Source of the DNA: Rhodocyclaceae bacterium
GTDB taxonomy: Bacteria > Pseudomonadota > Gammaproteobacteria > Burkholderiales > Rhodocyclaceae
Reading direction: 5' to 3'
NCBI GenBank assembly: GCA_016721505.1
Contig: JADKHX010000001.1
Coordinates: 62,001-126,000 of the forward strand
Length of the DNA: 64,000 bases
Shown in pieces: positions 17,597 to 25,916 of this stretch. The notes beneath the pieces are model-generated. The model had not been told where the DNA came from and ran no database searches. It was given only the letters and a program-made list of their open reading frames with translations. Positions within the stretch are counted from its first letter, which is position 1. Each line of letters begins with the position of its first letter. The position numbers were made by a program, and so were the translations under genes.

Positions 17597-18138
17597 TGGC
17601 CAATTCGGTGTATCAAGACGTCCGTGCCGGCTTGCAAAGCGGCTTTTCGCGCGCCACTGACTTCCTCGCCCGGCTGTCGTTCTGGCGCTTTGTCGGGCTG
17701 TGTATTTTGTTTTTGATCGCCGCCAGCATGATCAGCAATCTGCTGCCGGACGACAAGAAGCCAAGACACCCATTGGTCAAAGTGCAGAAGAAGCTCAAAC
17801 TAAATGAAACCCTGGAAGCGCCCAAGGCACCAGAAGTAGTTGCTCCAGGGGCAAAACCTGACACGCCAGCAAACCCGTCAGTTGGTGCTGGTAACACGCC
17901 GTCAACGCCCTTGGTAAGCGACGCGAAGAAGGACTCAGGCACCAAGAGCGACCCACGTGACGTGGAAATAAAGATTAATGAAAATGGGATTGTGGTCAAA
18001 GGATCAGCCGATCTTGAGCGTCTAGGTAACAAGATAGAAAAGCAGATCGAGAAAGCCGAACAGCGGCGCAAAGACGCTGAGGACAAGGCCGCCGATGTCG
18101 ATGTCGACATTGAGGTCGGCTCAGGGGGCCGAACCTGA
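17596..18138 (+). CDS. Bitopic membrane protein preceding LytS, unknown function
   Basis: A 180-residue protein: about 28 cytoplasmic residues, one membrane helix at about residues 29-50, a Pro/Lys-rich linker containing an in-frame VGAG repeat (residues 94-104), then a small domain (DVEIKINENGIVVKGSADLE) and a charged coiled coil (IEKQIEKAEQRRKDAED), ending in VDVDIEVG. I chose the ATG at 17596, overlapping the upstream stop; an upstream in-frame start at 17581 adds five residues. Its stop overlaps the lytS start. Co-expression suggests an accessory sensor or target of the two-component system. Confidence 0.7.
   Translation: MANSVYQDVRAGLQSGFSRATDFLARLSFWRFVGLCILFLIAASMISNLLPDDKKPRHPLVKVQKKLKLNETLEAPKAPEVVAPGAKPDTPANPSVGAGNTPSTPLVSDAKKDSGTKSDPRDVEIKINENGIVVKGSADLERLGNKIEKQIEKAEQRRKDAEDKAADVDVDIEVGSGGRT
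17876..17905 (+). repeat. VGAG repeat copy 4, in frame in the bitopic protein gene
   Basis: Copy beginning CGTCAGTTGGTGCTGG and ending ACACGCCGTCAA, read as VGAGNTP. It lies in the same translational phase as the mshN, oppC-like and dppF copies. Confidence 0.85.
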
Positions 18139-18881
18139 TGCAGTTCGTGCTGCTGTTGATCCTGCTTATGTTTATCGTCCGCTTTGTCGCCAACTCCAAG
18201 CTTCGCGCCGAAGCCAAAGCTGCGGTGGCGATTGAGGCGGCCGATCATGCGACACTTAAACAACAGCTTGCCGAAGCACGTTTGCAGGCATTGCAGGCGC
18301 AAGTTGAGCCGCATTTTTTGTTCAATACACTTGCCGCTGTCGAACACCTGATCGAAACCGACCCACCGCGCGCTGCCAAAATGCAGGGCAACTTAATCGG
18401 CTATCTGCGCTCTGTAATGCCCAATTTGCGTAAGCCGGATTCAACGGTCGGCCGTGAAGTGGAAACCTGCCGCCACTACCTTGAAATCCTCAAGGTACGT
18501 ATGGAAGACAGGCTGGAGGTGGTCATTGATGTACCACCAGGATTGGAATCGGCGAGCTTGCCGCCGCTGATCCTGCAATCACTGGTCGAGAACGCGATCC
18601 AACATGGCCTCGAACCGAAAGCCGAAGGCGGCCAAATCAAGATTAAGGTAGAGATCGCGGATGGACATCTGGTTGTCATCGTGGCTGACACAGGCGTTGG
18701 CTTCACTCCAAAATCCAGCACCTCGGGCGGCGGCTTGGGTCTCACCAATATCCGCGAACGGCTAACCGCGATGTTTGACAAACGCGGGCAACTCATCATC
18801 ACGCCAAACACGCCTTGCGGCACCCAAGTTAGAATCGAGTTGCCTTACTCCGTGAGTGATTTTCCTGCCACCAAGATCTGA
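18138..18881 (+). CDS. LytS/YpdA-type sensor histidine kinase
   Basis: A 247-residue kinase with a single N-terminal membrane helix (residues 1-17) and no separate input domain. The His_kinase motif is QVEPHFLFNTLAAVEHL, with likely phospho-acceptor His59. The ATPase part has the N box SLVENAIQHGLEP, the G1 box VADTGVGF and the G2 box GGGLGLTNIRERL. Short kinases of this kind usually sense through partner membrane proteins, which fits the two small membrane proteins encoded just upstream. It pairs with the LytTR regulator 1 base downstream. Confidence 0.9.
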   Translation: MQFVLLLILLMFIVRFVANSKLRAEAKAAVAIEAADHATLKQQLAEARLQALQAQVEPHFLFNTLAAVEHLIETDPPRAAKMQGNLIGYLRSVMPNLRKPDSTVGREVETCRHYLEILKVRMEDRLEVVIDVPPGLESASLPPLILQSLVENAIQHGLEPKAEGGQIKIKVEIADGHLVVIVADTGVGFTPKSSTSGGGLGLTNIRERLTAMFDKRGQLIITPNTPCGTQVRIELPYSVSDFPATKI

Positions 18882-18882
18882 A

Positions 18883-19650
18883 ATGACCACTGCCCTAATC
18901 GCCGATGACGAACGCCTGATGCGCGAGCAGCTCGCAGGTCGACTTGCGGTCGCTTGGCCCGAGCTTGAGATTGTGGCGCTGGCGCCCAACGGCAAAGAGG
19001 CGGTGAAACTGGCTGACGAAACCAAGCCGCAAATCGCCTTTCTCGACATTCGCATGCCGGGACTTTCCGGCATCGAAGTTGCCGCGCAGCTCGATGAAAA
19101 TACTCACATCGTGTTCGTCACCGCTTACGACGAATATGCCATCGATGCCTTTGATCGTGGCGCAATCGACTACTTGCTCAAACCCGTCGATCCGGAGCGT
19201 CTGGCGCGCACAGTGGCGCGCCTAAAAACGGCCATTGAGCGCAACACCACAGCACCACGCGAAGGCGAAATTTGGGCCACGCTGATGGAAAAACTCTCCA
19301 GCGCACAAAAGCCGCCAGCGAGTGGTTACTTACAGTGGATACAAGCTTCCATCGGCGAACGGCTCGAATTCATCGCCACGAATGAGGTGCTATTTTTCCA
19401 GGCTGCCGACAAATACACGCGAGTCGTTCGCGCCAATGGCGAAGCGCTAATCCGCAAACCGATTTACGAATTGGTTGGCGAACTCGACCCTGAGCAGTTC
19501 TGGCAAATTCATCGCTCTAGTTTGGTCAACGTCAAAGCTATCAACGATGTCACCCGCGATGTGCGCGGCCACCTGATGATTCGACTCAAAGGCTGCGACG
19601 AACGTGTCGAAGTCAGCCGGAGTTACTCCCATCGGTTTAAGCAGATGTAG
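18883..19650 (+). CDS. LytTR-family response regulator
   Basis: A 255-residue regulator. The receiver domain (1-120) has the DDE acidic pocket near the start, phospho-acceptor Asp55 in FLDIRMPG, VTAYDEYAIDAF and the Lys in LLKPVD. The C-terminal LytTR DNA-binding domain (about 150-255) shows FFQAADKYTRVV and FWQIHRSSLVN. I chose the ATG at 18883, 1 base after the lytS stop; an in-frame start at 18856 overlaps lytS. The terminator at 19778 ends the operon. The targets are unknown. Confidence 0.92.
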   Translation: MTTALIADDERLMREQLAGRLAVAWPELEIVALAPNGKEAVKLADETKPQIAFLDIRMPGLSGIEVAAQLDENTHIVFVTAYDEYAIDAFDRGAIDYLLKPVDPERLARTVARLKTAIERNTTAPREGEIWATLMEKLSSAQKPPASGYLQWIQASIGERLEFIATNEVLFFQAADKYTRVVRANGEALIRKPIYELVGELDPEQFWQIHRSSLVNVKAINDVTRDVRGHLMIRLKGCDERVEVSRSYSHRFKQM

Positions 19651-19777
19651 GCTGTGATTGGCTACTGGCTTTGTTGCCGGTGATGGAATGGCTCTTTCAT
19701 CGGCTACACGTCATCGCAATACGCTACATACTGTTTAGCGCTTGCATGCCATTTGGTAGATTTAATTAACGTAGACG

Positions 19778-19809
19778 AAAAAAGAGGCGGACAAGTCCGC
19801 CTCTTTTTC
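19778..19809. terminator. Bidirectional rho-independent terminator between convergent genes
   Basis: A GC-rich stem (GAGGCGGA / TCCGCCTC) closes a very short loop and is flanked by an A run on the left and a T run on the right. It therefore works for both the lytR operon (plus) and the TonB-dependent receptor gene (minus). Confidence 0.88.
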
Positions 19810-19871
19810 TGCTGCATTTACTATTCCACTATCCCGTTGTCAAAACCGGCATCTTGGAATTTGATCGGCTA

Positions 19872-22859
19872 TTACTTGAACTTATAGCCGGCTGACAGTA
19901 GGAAATAGCGACCAGTGTTGCTGTACATCCCAACGTTAGTGCCGTCAGAAATCGTGCCTGCGGCTGTTGTCGGATAGTACGGTGCTTTTGTATCCAGAAT
20001 GTTGGTGACTGTGATACCCAATGTCAGATCCTTGATCCCTCGGTACTGATAGCCAAGATCATAAGTCGTCCAGGCAGGTACGGTACAGTCGGGGTGATAG
20101 GTTATGTACAGATTGCGGCCATTGGTTGCTGTGGCAGCAACACCCAGTGTAGAGCGACCAGTGTTATTTGCCTCGTTGGTACCACCCCAGTAACAAGTCG
20201 TGCCATTGTAGGTATAGGTGGTGCCGTTAGCGCCACCGAAACCGTCGTAACGGCGAATCATCGAGATCGAACTCACATAATTTGCTGCGCCACTAAAGGT
20301 ATGTGCGCCGACTTCAAGCGCTGAAGCGATGCGCCATTTCATGCGGGGAATGTTGCCCACTGAAGTTGCCCAATCCGCCAGACCGCCTTGGGTACCAACA
20401 ACGTTCCAACTTGGCAGACCATCGACCTCTACACGTAGATATCTCAGCAAATAGGTACCCTTGACCGAAGAAGTCAGCTTGCCATATTCGCCCAGAGAAT
20501 TGCGCATCTTGACTTCGAAATCAACACCGTGCACTTCGGTCGAGCCTTGGTTTTGCCAAGGTTCCGCCACAGTAAGCAAGGGACCGGTTCCAGCAATCGG
20601 GTTACCCAAGGCGTCGGTCAGCTGCAATGACGGCGTTGTATCACGGGTGGCAGAGCCAGGCGGATAATTGTTCGGATGATCAAGAACGTCCTGCGCCGAA
20701 CCCAGTGCCACTTCGCCCTTCTTGATGACATCAAACACGTCGACCAAAACGTCGATATTGCTGGTCGGCGAATAGATGGCACCGAAGCTCCAGCTCTTCG
20801 ACTCTTCCGGCTTCAATGCAGGATTGGCACCGCCGGTACCAGAAACAGTCTTGCTACAGTCAGTTGTCTGACCACCATTTGTTACGGGGGTCACACCGTC
20901 ATTTTGGCAACGTACTGGATCGATCAAGCCATTGATGAAGAACTGAGCACCACCCGGTGTGATTTGTGATACGGCAGGTGCGCGGAAGCCCTCGGAGTAA
21001 GTACCGCGGAATACAAGATTATCGAGCACAGTCCACTTGAAACCGACCTTAGGTACGAAACTCGTTGCAATTCCTGGATATTTATCAAAGCGACCGGCGA
21101 AATCTGTTTCGAACTGTTTCAGCCATGGCGTGCGGAATTCAAAAAACGCGGATTTCACGTCACGGTCACCGGCTAGTTGATTCGTCGCAAAGCCGAGAAT
21201 GTCTCCATTTGCGTGCTTTGGATCAGCGGTAAGTCCAATGGCTTCATTGCGGAACTCAACACCTGTCGCAAAGCCTATTGGGCCGCCGCCGAGTTCACCG
21301 AACTCTGTTGCCACTTTGGCATCCCACTGTTTGATTTCTGCAAAGGCTACCGAATTAATATCGGGGGAAATGTTGGGATCAGCGGCGATGGACGCAATCG
21401 TGCGACCCGTTAGCAACTGGCGCAACACTGGTAAATAAAGGAAGCCGTGACGGACTTCTGTGCGCTCGGTACGATTCCACAGATAGGCAGTTTCCCAATC
21501 CCAAGTACCCACGGTGCCTTTGACACCGACCAATACACGGTATTGCTCATTGGTCAGGTCGGTACCGCCGGGATGGTTTTCAAAACGGTAACGGATAGCG
21601 GCCGCGCGTGGCGTGGCGTCAGCGTTAAATGGGTTGTCCGGATGGCCAATCGGTAAAATGGCCTGGAAGGATGGAACCGTGCCGCCAACTTTGAAACTGT
21701 TTGTCACCGAGAGCCCGTCTATCGTGCGCGCAGGCAGTATGTAGGTACGGTCCGACTTGCTATAGGCCAGTTCGGTGAAAGCAGTAGCAGAAGCACCCAG
21801 ACGCAGGGTGCCGCGACCCATAAAGGCAGCATCGGTACTAGCGCTCTGCATTTCAGTGTAATCGTCCAGATTGTACTGACAGAAAGTCCTGCCAATCAAC
21901 ACTGAATTTGAGGCGAGACCGTAGGTCGCACCAGCCGTCGCATTTGGCACGGTGAGCAAACGATCAGCAGGACAACCAGTGGTTACGTTGCTGAATACGG
22001 CTGCGGGGTTCGAGGTTGTCGACGTTGGAAACAAGCGTGATCCATTGGCAGCGGTGGTACTTGTACCGTTTTCCTTATAGAACTGCGGGAAGGCCGTCAA
22101 GCTGCTCGAGAAGGGGTTGGCTCGCAGATTGATCTCTTTGTACTGATCAGCCTGAATGTCGTTGGAGCCGTCCTTTAACAAAGTCGAATCACGTTTCTTG
22201 AAATCGCCACTGAGCAGCAAGTTCCAGCCATCGGTCTTGAAATCGCCAAAGCCGGCGGAAATGGTCACCGCGCGCTGAGCATATTCACCGTCATCGTTGA
22301 AGCCCATGCGGGTATTGACTTCCAAACCCTGGTAATCATTCTTGGTGATGAAGTTGATAACCCCACCGACAGCATCTGAACCGTACACAGCGGACGCACC
22401 GTCCTTGAAAATTTCGACACGTTCGATGGCCGACAGTGGGATGGTGTTAAGGTCATACAGCGTTGAGGCACCGTTGTTCGGATTGGCGTAGGCCGAAGGT
22501 GTCATGCGGCGACCGTTGATCAGGATCAGAGTCCCTGTAGAACCGAGGGAGCGAAGGGACGCGGTCGCCACGCCACTCGAAAAGCTGTTTTGTGCAGGAT
22601 TGTCGTTGAAACCGTCCGTGCCTAGCGCACTTACGGTCTTCAGCAACTCAAGCACCGACTTGGCGCCGCTTTGCTGGATATCCTTGGCAGTGATGACTTC
22701 GATCGGCGACGAGCCTTCCTTAGCCGCACGCTTAATGTTGGAACCGGTCACTGTGACTCGTTCCGCAGTTGCGGCGGCTTGGGCGAAGGCAACATTGCCA
22801 ACCACCAGACTCATCACGCTGGCGACGGCGACAGCCATTTGTGTCTTCTTGAAATTCAT
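19872..22859 (-). CDS. TonB-dependent outer-membrane receptor
   Basis: A 995-residue receptor. A signal peptide ends at about residue 28 (VVGNVAFAQA). The plug domain starts with ERVTVTGSNIKR and includes VLELLKTV, LRSLGSTGTLILINGRRM and IERVEIFKDGASAVYGSDA. The beta-barrel runs to a C-terminal strand ending in Phe-Lys (LLSAGYKFK). There is no N-terminal STN signalling domain. The substrate cannot be read from the sequence; the adjacent minus-strand dpp operon suggests peptides. A 23-bp palindrome about 100 bases upstream is shared with the second receptor gene in this window. Confidence 0.92.
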   Translation of the reverse strand: MNFKKTQMAVAVASVMSLVVGNVAFAQAAATAERVTVTGSNIKRAAKEGSSPIEVITAKDIQQSGAKSVLELLKTVSALGTDGFNDNPAQNSFSSGVATASLRSLGSTGTLILINGRRMTPSAYANPNNGASTLYDLNTIPLSAIERVEIFKDGASAVYGSDAVGGVINFITKNDYQGLEVNTRMGFNDDGEYAQRAVTISAGFGDFKTDGWNLLLSGDFKKRDSTLLKDGSNDIQADQYKEINLRANPFSSSLTAFPQFYKENGTSTTAANGSRLFPTSTTSNPAAVFSNVTTGCPADRLLTVPNATAGATYGLASNSVLIGRTFCQYNLDDYTEMQSASTDAAFMGRGTLRLGASATAFTELAYSKSDRTYILPARTIDGLSVTNSFKVGGTVPSFQAILPIGHPDNPFNADATPRAAAIRYRFENHPGGTDLTNEQYRVLVGVKGTVGTWDWETAYLWNRTERTEVRHGFLYLPVLRQLLTGRTIASIAADPNISPDINSVAFAEIKQWDAKVATEFGELGGGPIGFATGVEFRNEAIGLTADPKHANGDILGFATNQLAGDRDVKSAFFEFRTPWLKQFETDFAGRFDKYPGIATSFVPKVGFKWTVLDNLVFRGTYSEGFRAPAVSQITPGGAQFFINGLIDPVRCQNDGVTPVTNGGQTTDCSKTVSGTGGANPALKPEESKSWSFGAIYSPTSNIDVLVDVFDVIKKGEVALGSAQDVLDHPNNYPPGSATRDTTPSLQLTDALGNPIAGTGPLLTVAEPWQNQGSTEVHGVDFEVKMRNSLGEYGKLTSSVKGTYLLRYLRVEVDGLPSWNVVGTQGGLADWATSVGNIPRMKWRIASALEVGAHTFSGAANYVSSISMIRRYDGFGGANGTTYTYNGTTCYWGGTNEANNTGRSTLGVAATATNGRNLYITYHPDCTVPAWTTYDLGYQYRGIKDLTLGITVTNILDTKAPYYPTTAAGTISDGTNVGMYSNTGRYFLLSAGYKFK

Positions 22860-22950
22860 CTGTTGCTCCTAAGTTTTCACTTTGACGAATTCGTGACTCG
22901 CGCAAAGTGCGTTACAAAAAAGAAACTCGCGTCCAACGGCAACGGAGAGT

Positions 22951-22973
22951 GCCCAAACTGTAACAGTTTGGGC
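22951..22973. promoter_or_regulatory. Perfect 11-1-11 palindrome upstream of the first TonB-dependent receptor
   Basis: Arms GCCCAAACTGT and ACAGTTTGGGC flank a single A. Its centre lies 103 bases upstream of the receptor start. A second TGTAAC follows 21 bases away at 22981-22986. The same CCAAACTGTTACAGT motif (minus-strand reading) occurs before the second receptor, so it is probably the operator of a shared regulator. It lacks a T run for a terminator. Confidence 0.65.
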
Positions 22974-23121
22974 TTAGGTTTGTAACGACTGGTAAGAGGT
23001 TTTGCGCGGATTCGCATCGGGTGTTGTAAAAAAACCGCATCGCACACGATATCGGGAGCGTTGAGCAGTTTTTGGGGAACTCTTGCGTCGTGCCAAAGGC
23101 TCTAGTCTGACTAGGCAAAAC

Positions 23122-23163
23122 AAAAACGGCGTGTCGCCTTTGGTACTGGCGACACGCCGTCAA
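23122..23163 (-). terminator. dppA rho-independent terminator containing a diverged VGAG repeat (copy 5)
   Basis: A perfect 13-bp stem, ACGGCGTGTCGCC (23126-23138) with GGCGACACGCCGT (23148-23160), has a 9-base loop and is followed on the minus strand by five T. It lies about 30 bases after the dppA stop. The stretch 23135-23163 also aligns with the 30-bp repeat in plus orientation (TGGTACTGGCGACACGCCGT), with one base missing, so one arm of the terminator is repeat-like. Confidence 0.82.
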
Positions 23164-23191
23164 GGGGGTATTACGTGAGATTCGAAGGAAG

Positions 23192-24811
23192 TTACTCCTT
23201 AATATCAACCCCATTAAACGTATGCCGGCCAAACGGGCTTTGTTTGAAGTCGATCACTTCTTTACGCACCGGCGTGAGCTGTACGGCGTGAGCGATGGTG
23301 AACCACGGCGCTTGTTCTTTGAAAATTATCTGGGCCTTTTCGTAGAGCTTTGTGCGCTCGGCTTGGTCGGTCAAGGTAACAGCTTTGCTGATCAACTCTT
23401 GGAATGGTTTGCTGCACCATTTGGCCACATTCGCACCGCCGGGTTTGGCGGCTTCACAGCTCAGTAAATTGGTCAGGAAATTGTCCGGATCGCCATTGTC
23501 ACCCGTCCAGCCCAGCATGCCGGTTTGGTGCTCACCATTTTGCATGCGCTTGCGGTACTCGCCCCATTCGTAGCTTTTGATTTCTACTGTGATGCCAACT
23601 TTGGCCAAGTCGGCCTGCATTAATTCGGCAATTCGTCGTGCGTTCGGGTTGTAGGGGCGTTGCACTGGCATTGCCCACATGTCAGTGCTAAAGCCCTTGG
23701 CGTAACCAGCTGCTGCCAGCAGTTTCTTAGCTGCGACAGGGTCGTAGTTGTCGTCTTTGGTAGCGTTGTTGTACGACCACTGTGTCGGTGGAATCGGATT
23801 CTTTGCCGCAACGCCGCTGGATAGGTAAACCGCATCGATGATGGATTTTTTGTTGATCGCCATGTTCATCGCTTTGCGCACGCGCACATCGTCAAATGGC
23901 TTCTTTTGCACGTTATAGGCGAGGTAGCCGATGTTCAGACCGGGTTGCTCCAATAGCTTGGTGTTGGCTTCTTTGCGCATGCTGTCCAAATCTGCCGGAT
24001 TCGGATAGGGCATGACGTGGCACTCGCCTTTCTGCAGCTTTGCCCAGCGCACCGATGAATCGGGGGTGATGGCGAAAATCAGGTCGTCGATTTTCGCTTT
24101 ACCGCCGTAATACTCAGGAAATGCCTTGAAACGGATGATGGCATCTTTCTGGTATTGAACCAGCGCGAATGCACCAGTTCCAATCGGCTCTTGATCAGTT
24201 TTCTCCGGCGTGCCAGCCTTCATCATGGCATCCGCATATTCCTTGGATTGCACACCGGCGTACTCCATCGCGAGATTGGCGAGGAAAGGCGAGGTCGGTT
24301 GGTTAAGCGTGATCTTGACCGTGTAGTCATCCACTTTTTCTACCGATTTGAGCAACGCCGGCATGCCCATGTCGTTGAAATAAGTGTGGTTAGAACTGGT
24401 GACTTTGAAGTAGGGATTGGTCTCTTTCCACTGCCGCTCGAACGCAAAGATCACGTCATCAGCATTGAAATCGCGCGTTGGCTTGTAGGTTTTGTTGGAA
24501 TGCCACTTCACGCCCTTGCGCAGGAAAAACGTGTATTCCTTGCCGTCTTTGGAAATTGTCCAACGCTCGGCAAGGCCCGGCACAACCTTGGTACCGCCGC
24601 GCTCAAAGTCAACGATGCGGCTATAAATTTGGCTGTTCACGTCGAACGAAGTACCGGTCGTGTTGATGCCGGGGTAGAAATTCTCCGGGCTGCCTTCAGA
24701 GCAAAAGACCAGCGTTTTTGCCGCGACACTGCTTGCCGAAAACGCAGCGGGGAATGCGAGCGCACAGAGCAAAGCGATCTTTGTTTTACTGGTGAATGTA
24801 GCCATCTTCAT
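23192..24811 (-). CDS. dppA: Periplasmic dipeptide-binding protein DppA
   Basis: A 539-residue SBP_bac_5 protein with a signal peptide ending near SSVAAKT. It closely follows the E. coli DppA pattern: LVFCSEGSPENFYPG, VPGLAERW, GKEYTFFLRKGVKWH, MMKAGTPEKTDQEPIGTGAF, MPYPNPADL, WAMPVQRPYNPNARR and GWTGDNGDPDNFL. It binds dipeptides or heme for the DppBCDF importer. The ribosome site GGAGGAG is 8 bases from the ATG at 24805, which is better placed than the ATG at 24811. It is the last gene of the minus-strand dppB-C-D-F-A operon, so the gene order differs from E. coli dppABCDF. Confidence 0.93.
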   Translation of the reverse strand: MKMATFTSKTKIALLCALAFPAAFSASSVAAKTLVFCSEGSPENFYPGINTTGTSFDVNSQIYSRIVDFERGGTKVVPGLAERWTISKDGKEYTFFLRKGVKWHSNKTYKPTRDFNADDVIFAFERQWKETNPYFKVTSSNHTYFNDMGMPALLKSVEKVDDYTVKITLNQPTSPFLANLAMEYAGVQSKEYADAMMKAGTPEKTDQEPIGTGAFALVQYQKDAIIRFKAFPEYYGGKAKIDDLIFAITPDSSVRWAKLQKGECHVMPYPNPADLDSMRKEANTKLLEQPGLNIGYLAYNVQKKPFDDVRVRKAMNMAINKKSIIDAVYLSSGVAAKNPIPPTQWSYNNATKDDNYDPVAAKKLLAAAGYAKGFSTDMWAMPVQRPYNPNARRIAELMQADLAKVGITVEIKSYEWGEYRKRMQNGEHQTGMLGWTGDNGDPDNFLTNLLSCEAAKPGGANVAKWCSKPFQELISKAVTLTDQAERTKLYEKAQIIFKEQAPWFTIAHAVQLTPVRKEVIDFKQSPFGRHTFNGVDIKE

Positions 24812-24832
24812 AACTCCTCCAAGTAGAAAAAT

Positions 24833-24862
24833 TGCCAGTTGGTGCTGGCCACACGCCGTTAG
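24833..24862 (+). repeat. VGAG repeat copy 6, between dppF and dppA
   Basis: Copy with TGCCAGTTGGTGCTGG, CCA and CACGCCGTTAG. It lies in the 100-base gap of the dpp operon, antisense to the transcript, about 20 bases upstream of the dppA ribosome site. GCCAG/CTGGC could form a small hairpin. Confidence 0.85.
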
Positions 24863-24911
24863 TTTTTGACTGTCATTTCGGTTTGCGCCGGTATGCCGCC
24901 ATTGGTGAATC

Positions 24912-25916
24912 TTAAGCGCTATTTAATCGTTCCGCCTCATGGCAGGCGACCTGTCGGCCGTCCACTTCGCGCATCAGCGGTCGTTCGACACGACAACGTT
25001 CAGTGACGTGCGGGCAGCGAGTCGAAAACACGCAACCGCTTGGCGGGTTCAATGGCGATGGGAGTTCGCCTTTGAGCACAATCCGTTTGAGCCCGCTCGC
25101 TGCACCGACCAAACCTGGTGTCGAGCCGAGCAACGCTTGCGTGTACGGGTGTCGGGGCTGCAAAAAGATTTTATTTTTCTCACCCTGCTCAACGGCGTGG
25201 CCGAGATACATCACTAACACATCGTGGGCGATGTGGCGAACCACGCCGAGGTCGTGTGAAATGAATAAATAGGCGAGACCCATTTCTTCTTGCAGGTCGA
25301 GCAAAAGATTGAGCACTTGCGCTTGAATGGAAACATCCAGCGCCGAAACCGGCTCGTCGGCGACCAGCAATTTTGGCGACAACATCAAAGCGCGGGCAAT
25401 CGCAATGCGCTGGCGTTGGCCGCCGGAAAACATGTGCGGATAGCGTTCGTAGTGCTCGGGGCGCAGACCCACTTTGGCCATCATGGCGCGGCCTTTTTCG
25501 CTGCGCTGCGCGGCGCTCAAGTCGGTGTTAATCGCCAACGGTGCTTCCAAAATACTACCGATTTTCTTGCGTGGATTGAGCGAACCGTAGGGGTTTTGAA
25601 ACACCATTTGGACGGATTGCCGCAGTTGCTTACGTGCATCCACGGGGGTGTCAACTGCATCGCGGCCACCCAGCGACAAACTCCCCGCCGTGGGCTTTTC
25701 GATAAGCGCAATCATTCGCGCCAAGGTGGATTTTCCGCAGCCAGATTCGCCAACAACAGCTAAGGTCTTTCCTGCATCAACGGTGAACGAGACACCGCCA
25801 ACGGCACGTAATAGATCGGGTGCGGCGAACATGCCGCGTTTGATTTTGTAGGTTTGCTGGAGGTTTTGCGCGACGACGACGGACGGCGTGCCATCAGCAC
25901 CAACTGGCGAGTTCAT
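24912..25916 (-). CDS. dppF: Dipeptide ABC transporter ATP-binding protein DppF
   Basis: A 334-residue ATPase. Walker A is GESGCGKSTLAR, the Q loop is QMVFQNPYGSLNPR, the signature is FSGGQRQRIAIARAL and Walker B is LLVADEPVSALD. The C-terminal oligopeptide-transporter tail has CVFSTRCPH and CRVERP, a cysteine pattern seen in Dpp/Opp ATPases. I chose the ATG at 25916, which overlaps the dppD stop (ATGA); an in-frame ATG at 25973 reads from inside dppD. Residues 3-13 (SPVGADGTPSV) come from a VGAG repeat placed immediately after the start codon, ahead of the normal ATPase N-terminus (VVVAQNLQQTY). Confidence 0.9.
   Translation of the reverse strand: MNSPVGADGTPSVVVAQNLQQTYKIKRGMFAAPDLLRAVGGVSFTVDAGKTLAVVGESGCGKSTLARMIALIEKPTAGSLSLGGRDAVDTPVDARKQLRQSVQMVFQNPYGSLNPRKKIGSILEAPLAINTDLSAAQRSEKGRAMMAKVGLRPEHYERYPHMFSGGQRQRIAIARALMLSPKLLVADEPVSALDVSIQAQVLNLLLDLQEEMGLAYLFISHDLGVVRHIAHDVLVMYLGHAVEQGEKNKIFLQPRHPYTQALLGSTPGLVGAASGLKRIVLKGELPSPLNPPSGCVFSTRCPHVTERCRVERPLMREVDGRQVACHEAERLNSA
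25880..25909 (-). repeat. VGAG repeat copy 7, at the 5' end of dppF
   Basis: Minus-strand copy beginning CGCCAGTTGGTGCTG and ending CACGCCGTCCG, with ATGG in the variable part. It starts 4 bases after the dppF ATG and is read as PVGADGTPS in the same phase as copies 1, 4 and 9. Confidence 0.8.

Larger units (their letters stand above)
22860..23191. other. Intergenic region between the receptor gene and dppA
   Basis: A 332-base gap with no supportable gene. It holds the leader of the minus-strand receptor gene, the 23-bp palindrome at 22951-22973, a second TGTAAC half-site at 22981-22986, and the dppA terminator at 23122-23160. I could not assign a convincing -35/-10 pair. Confidence 0.7.

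Noticed and set aside
24155..24826. Open frame antisense to dppA (223 codons)
   Set aside because: dppA is unmistakable on the other strand and this frame has no recognisable protein features.
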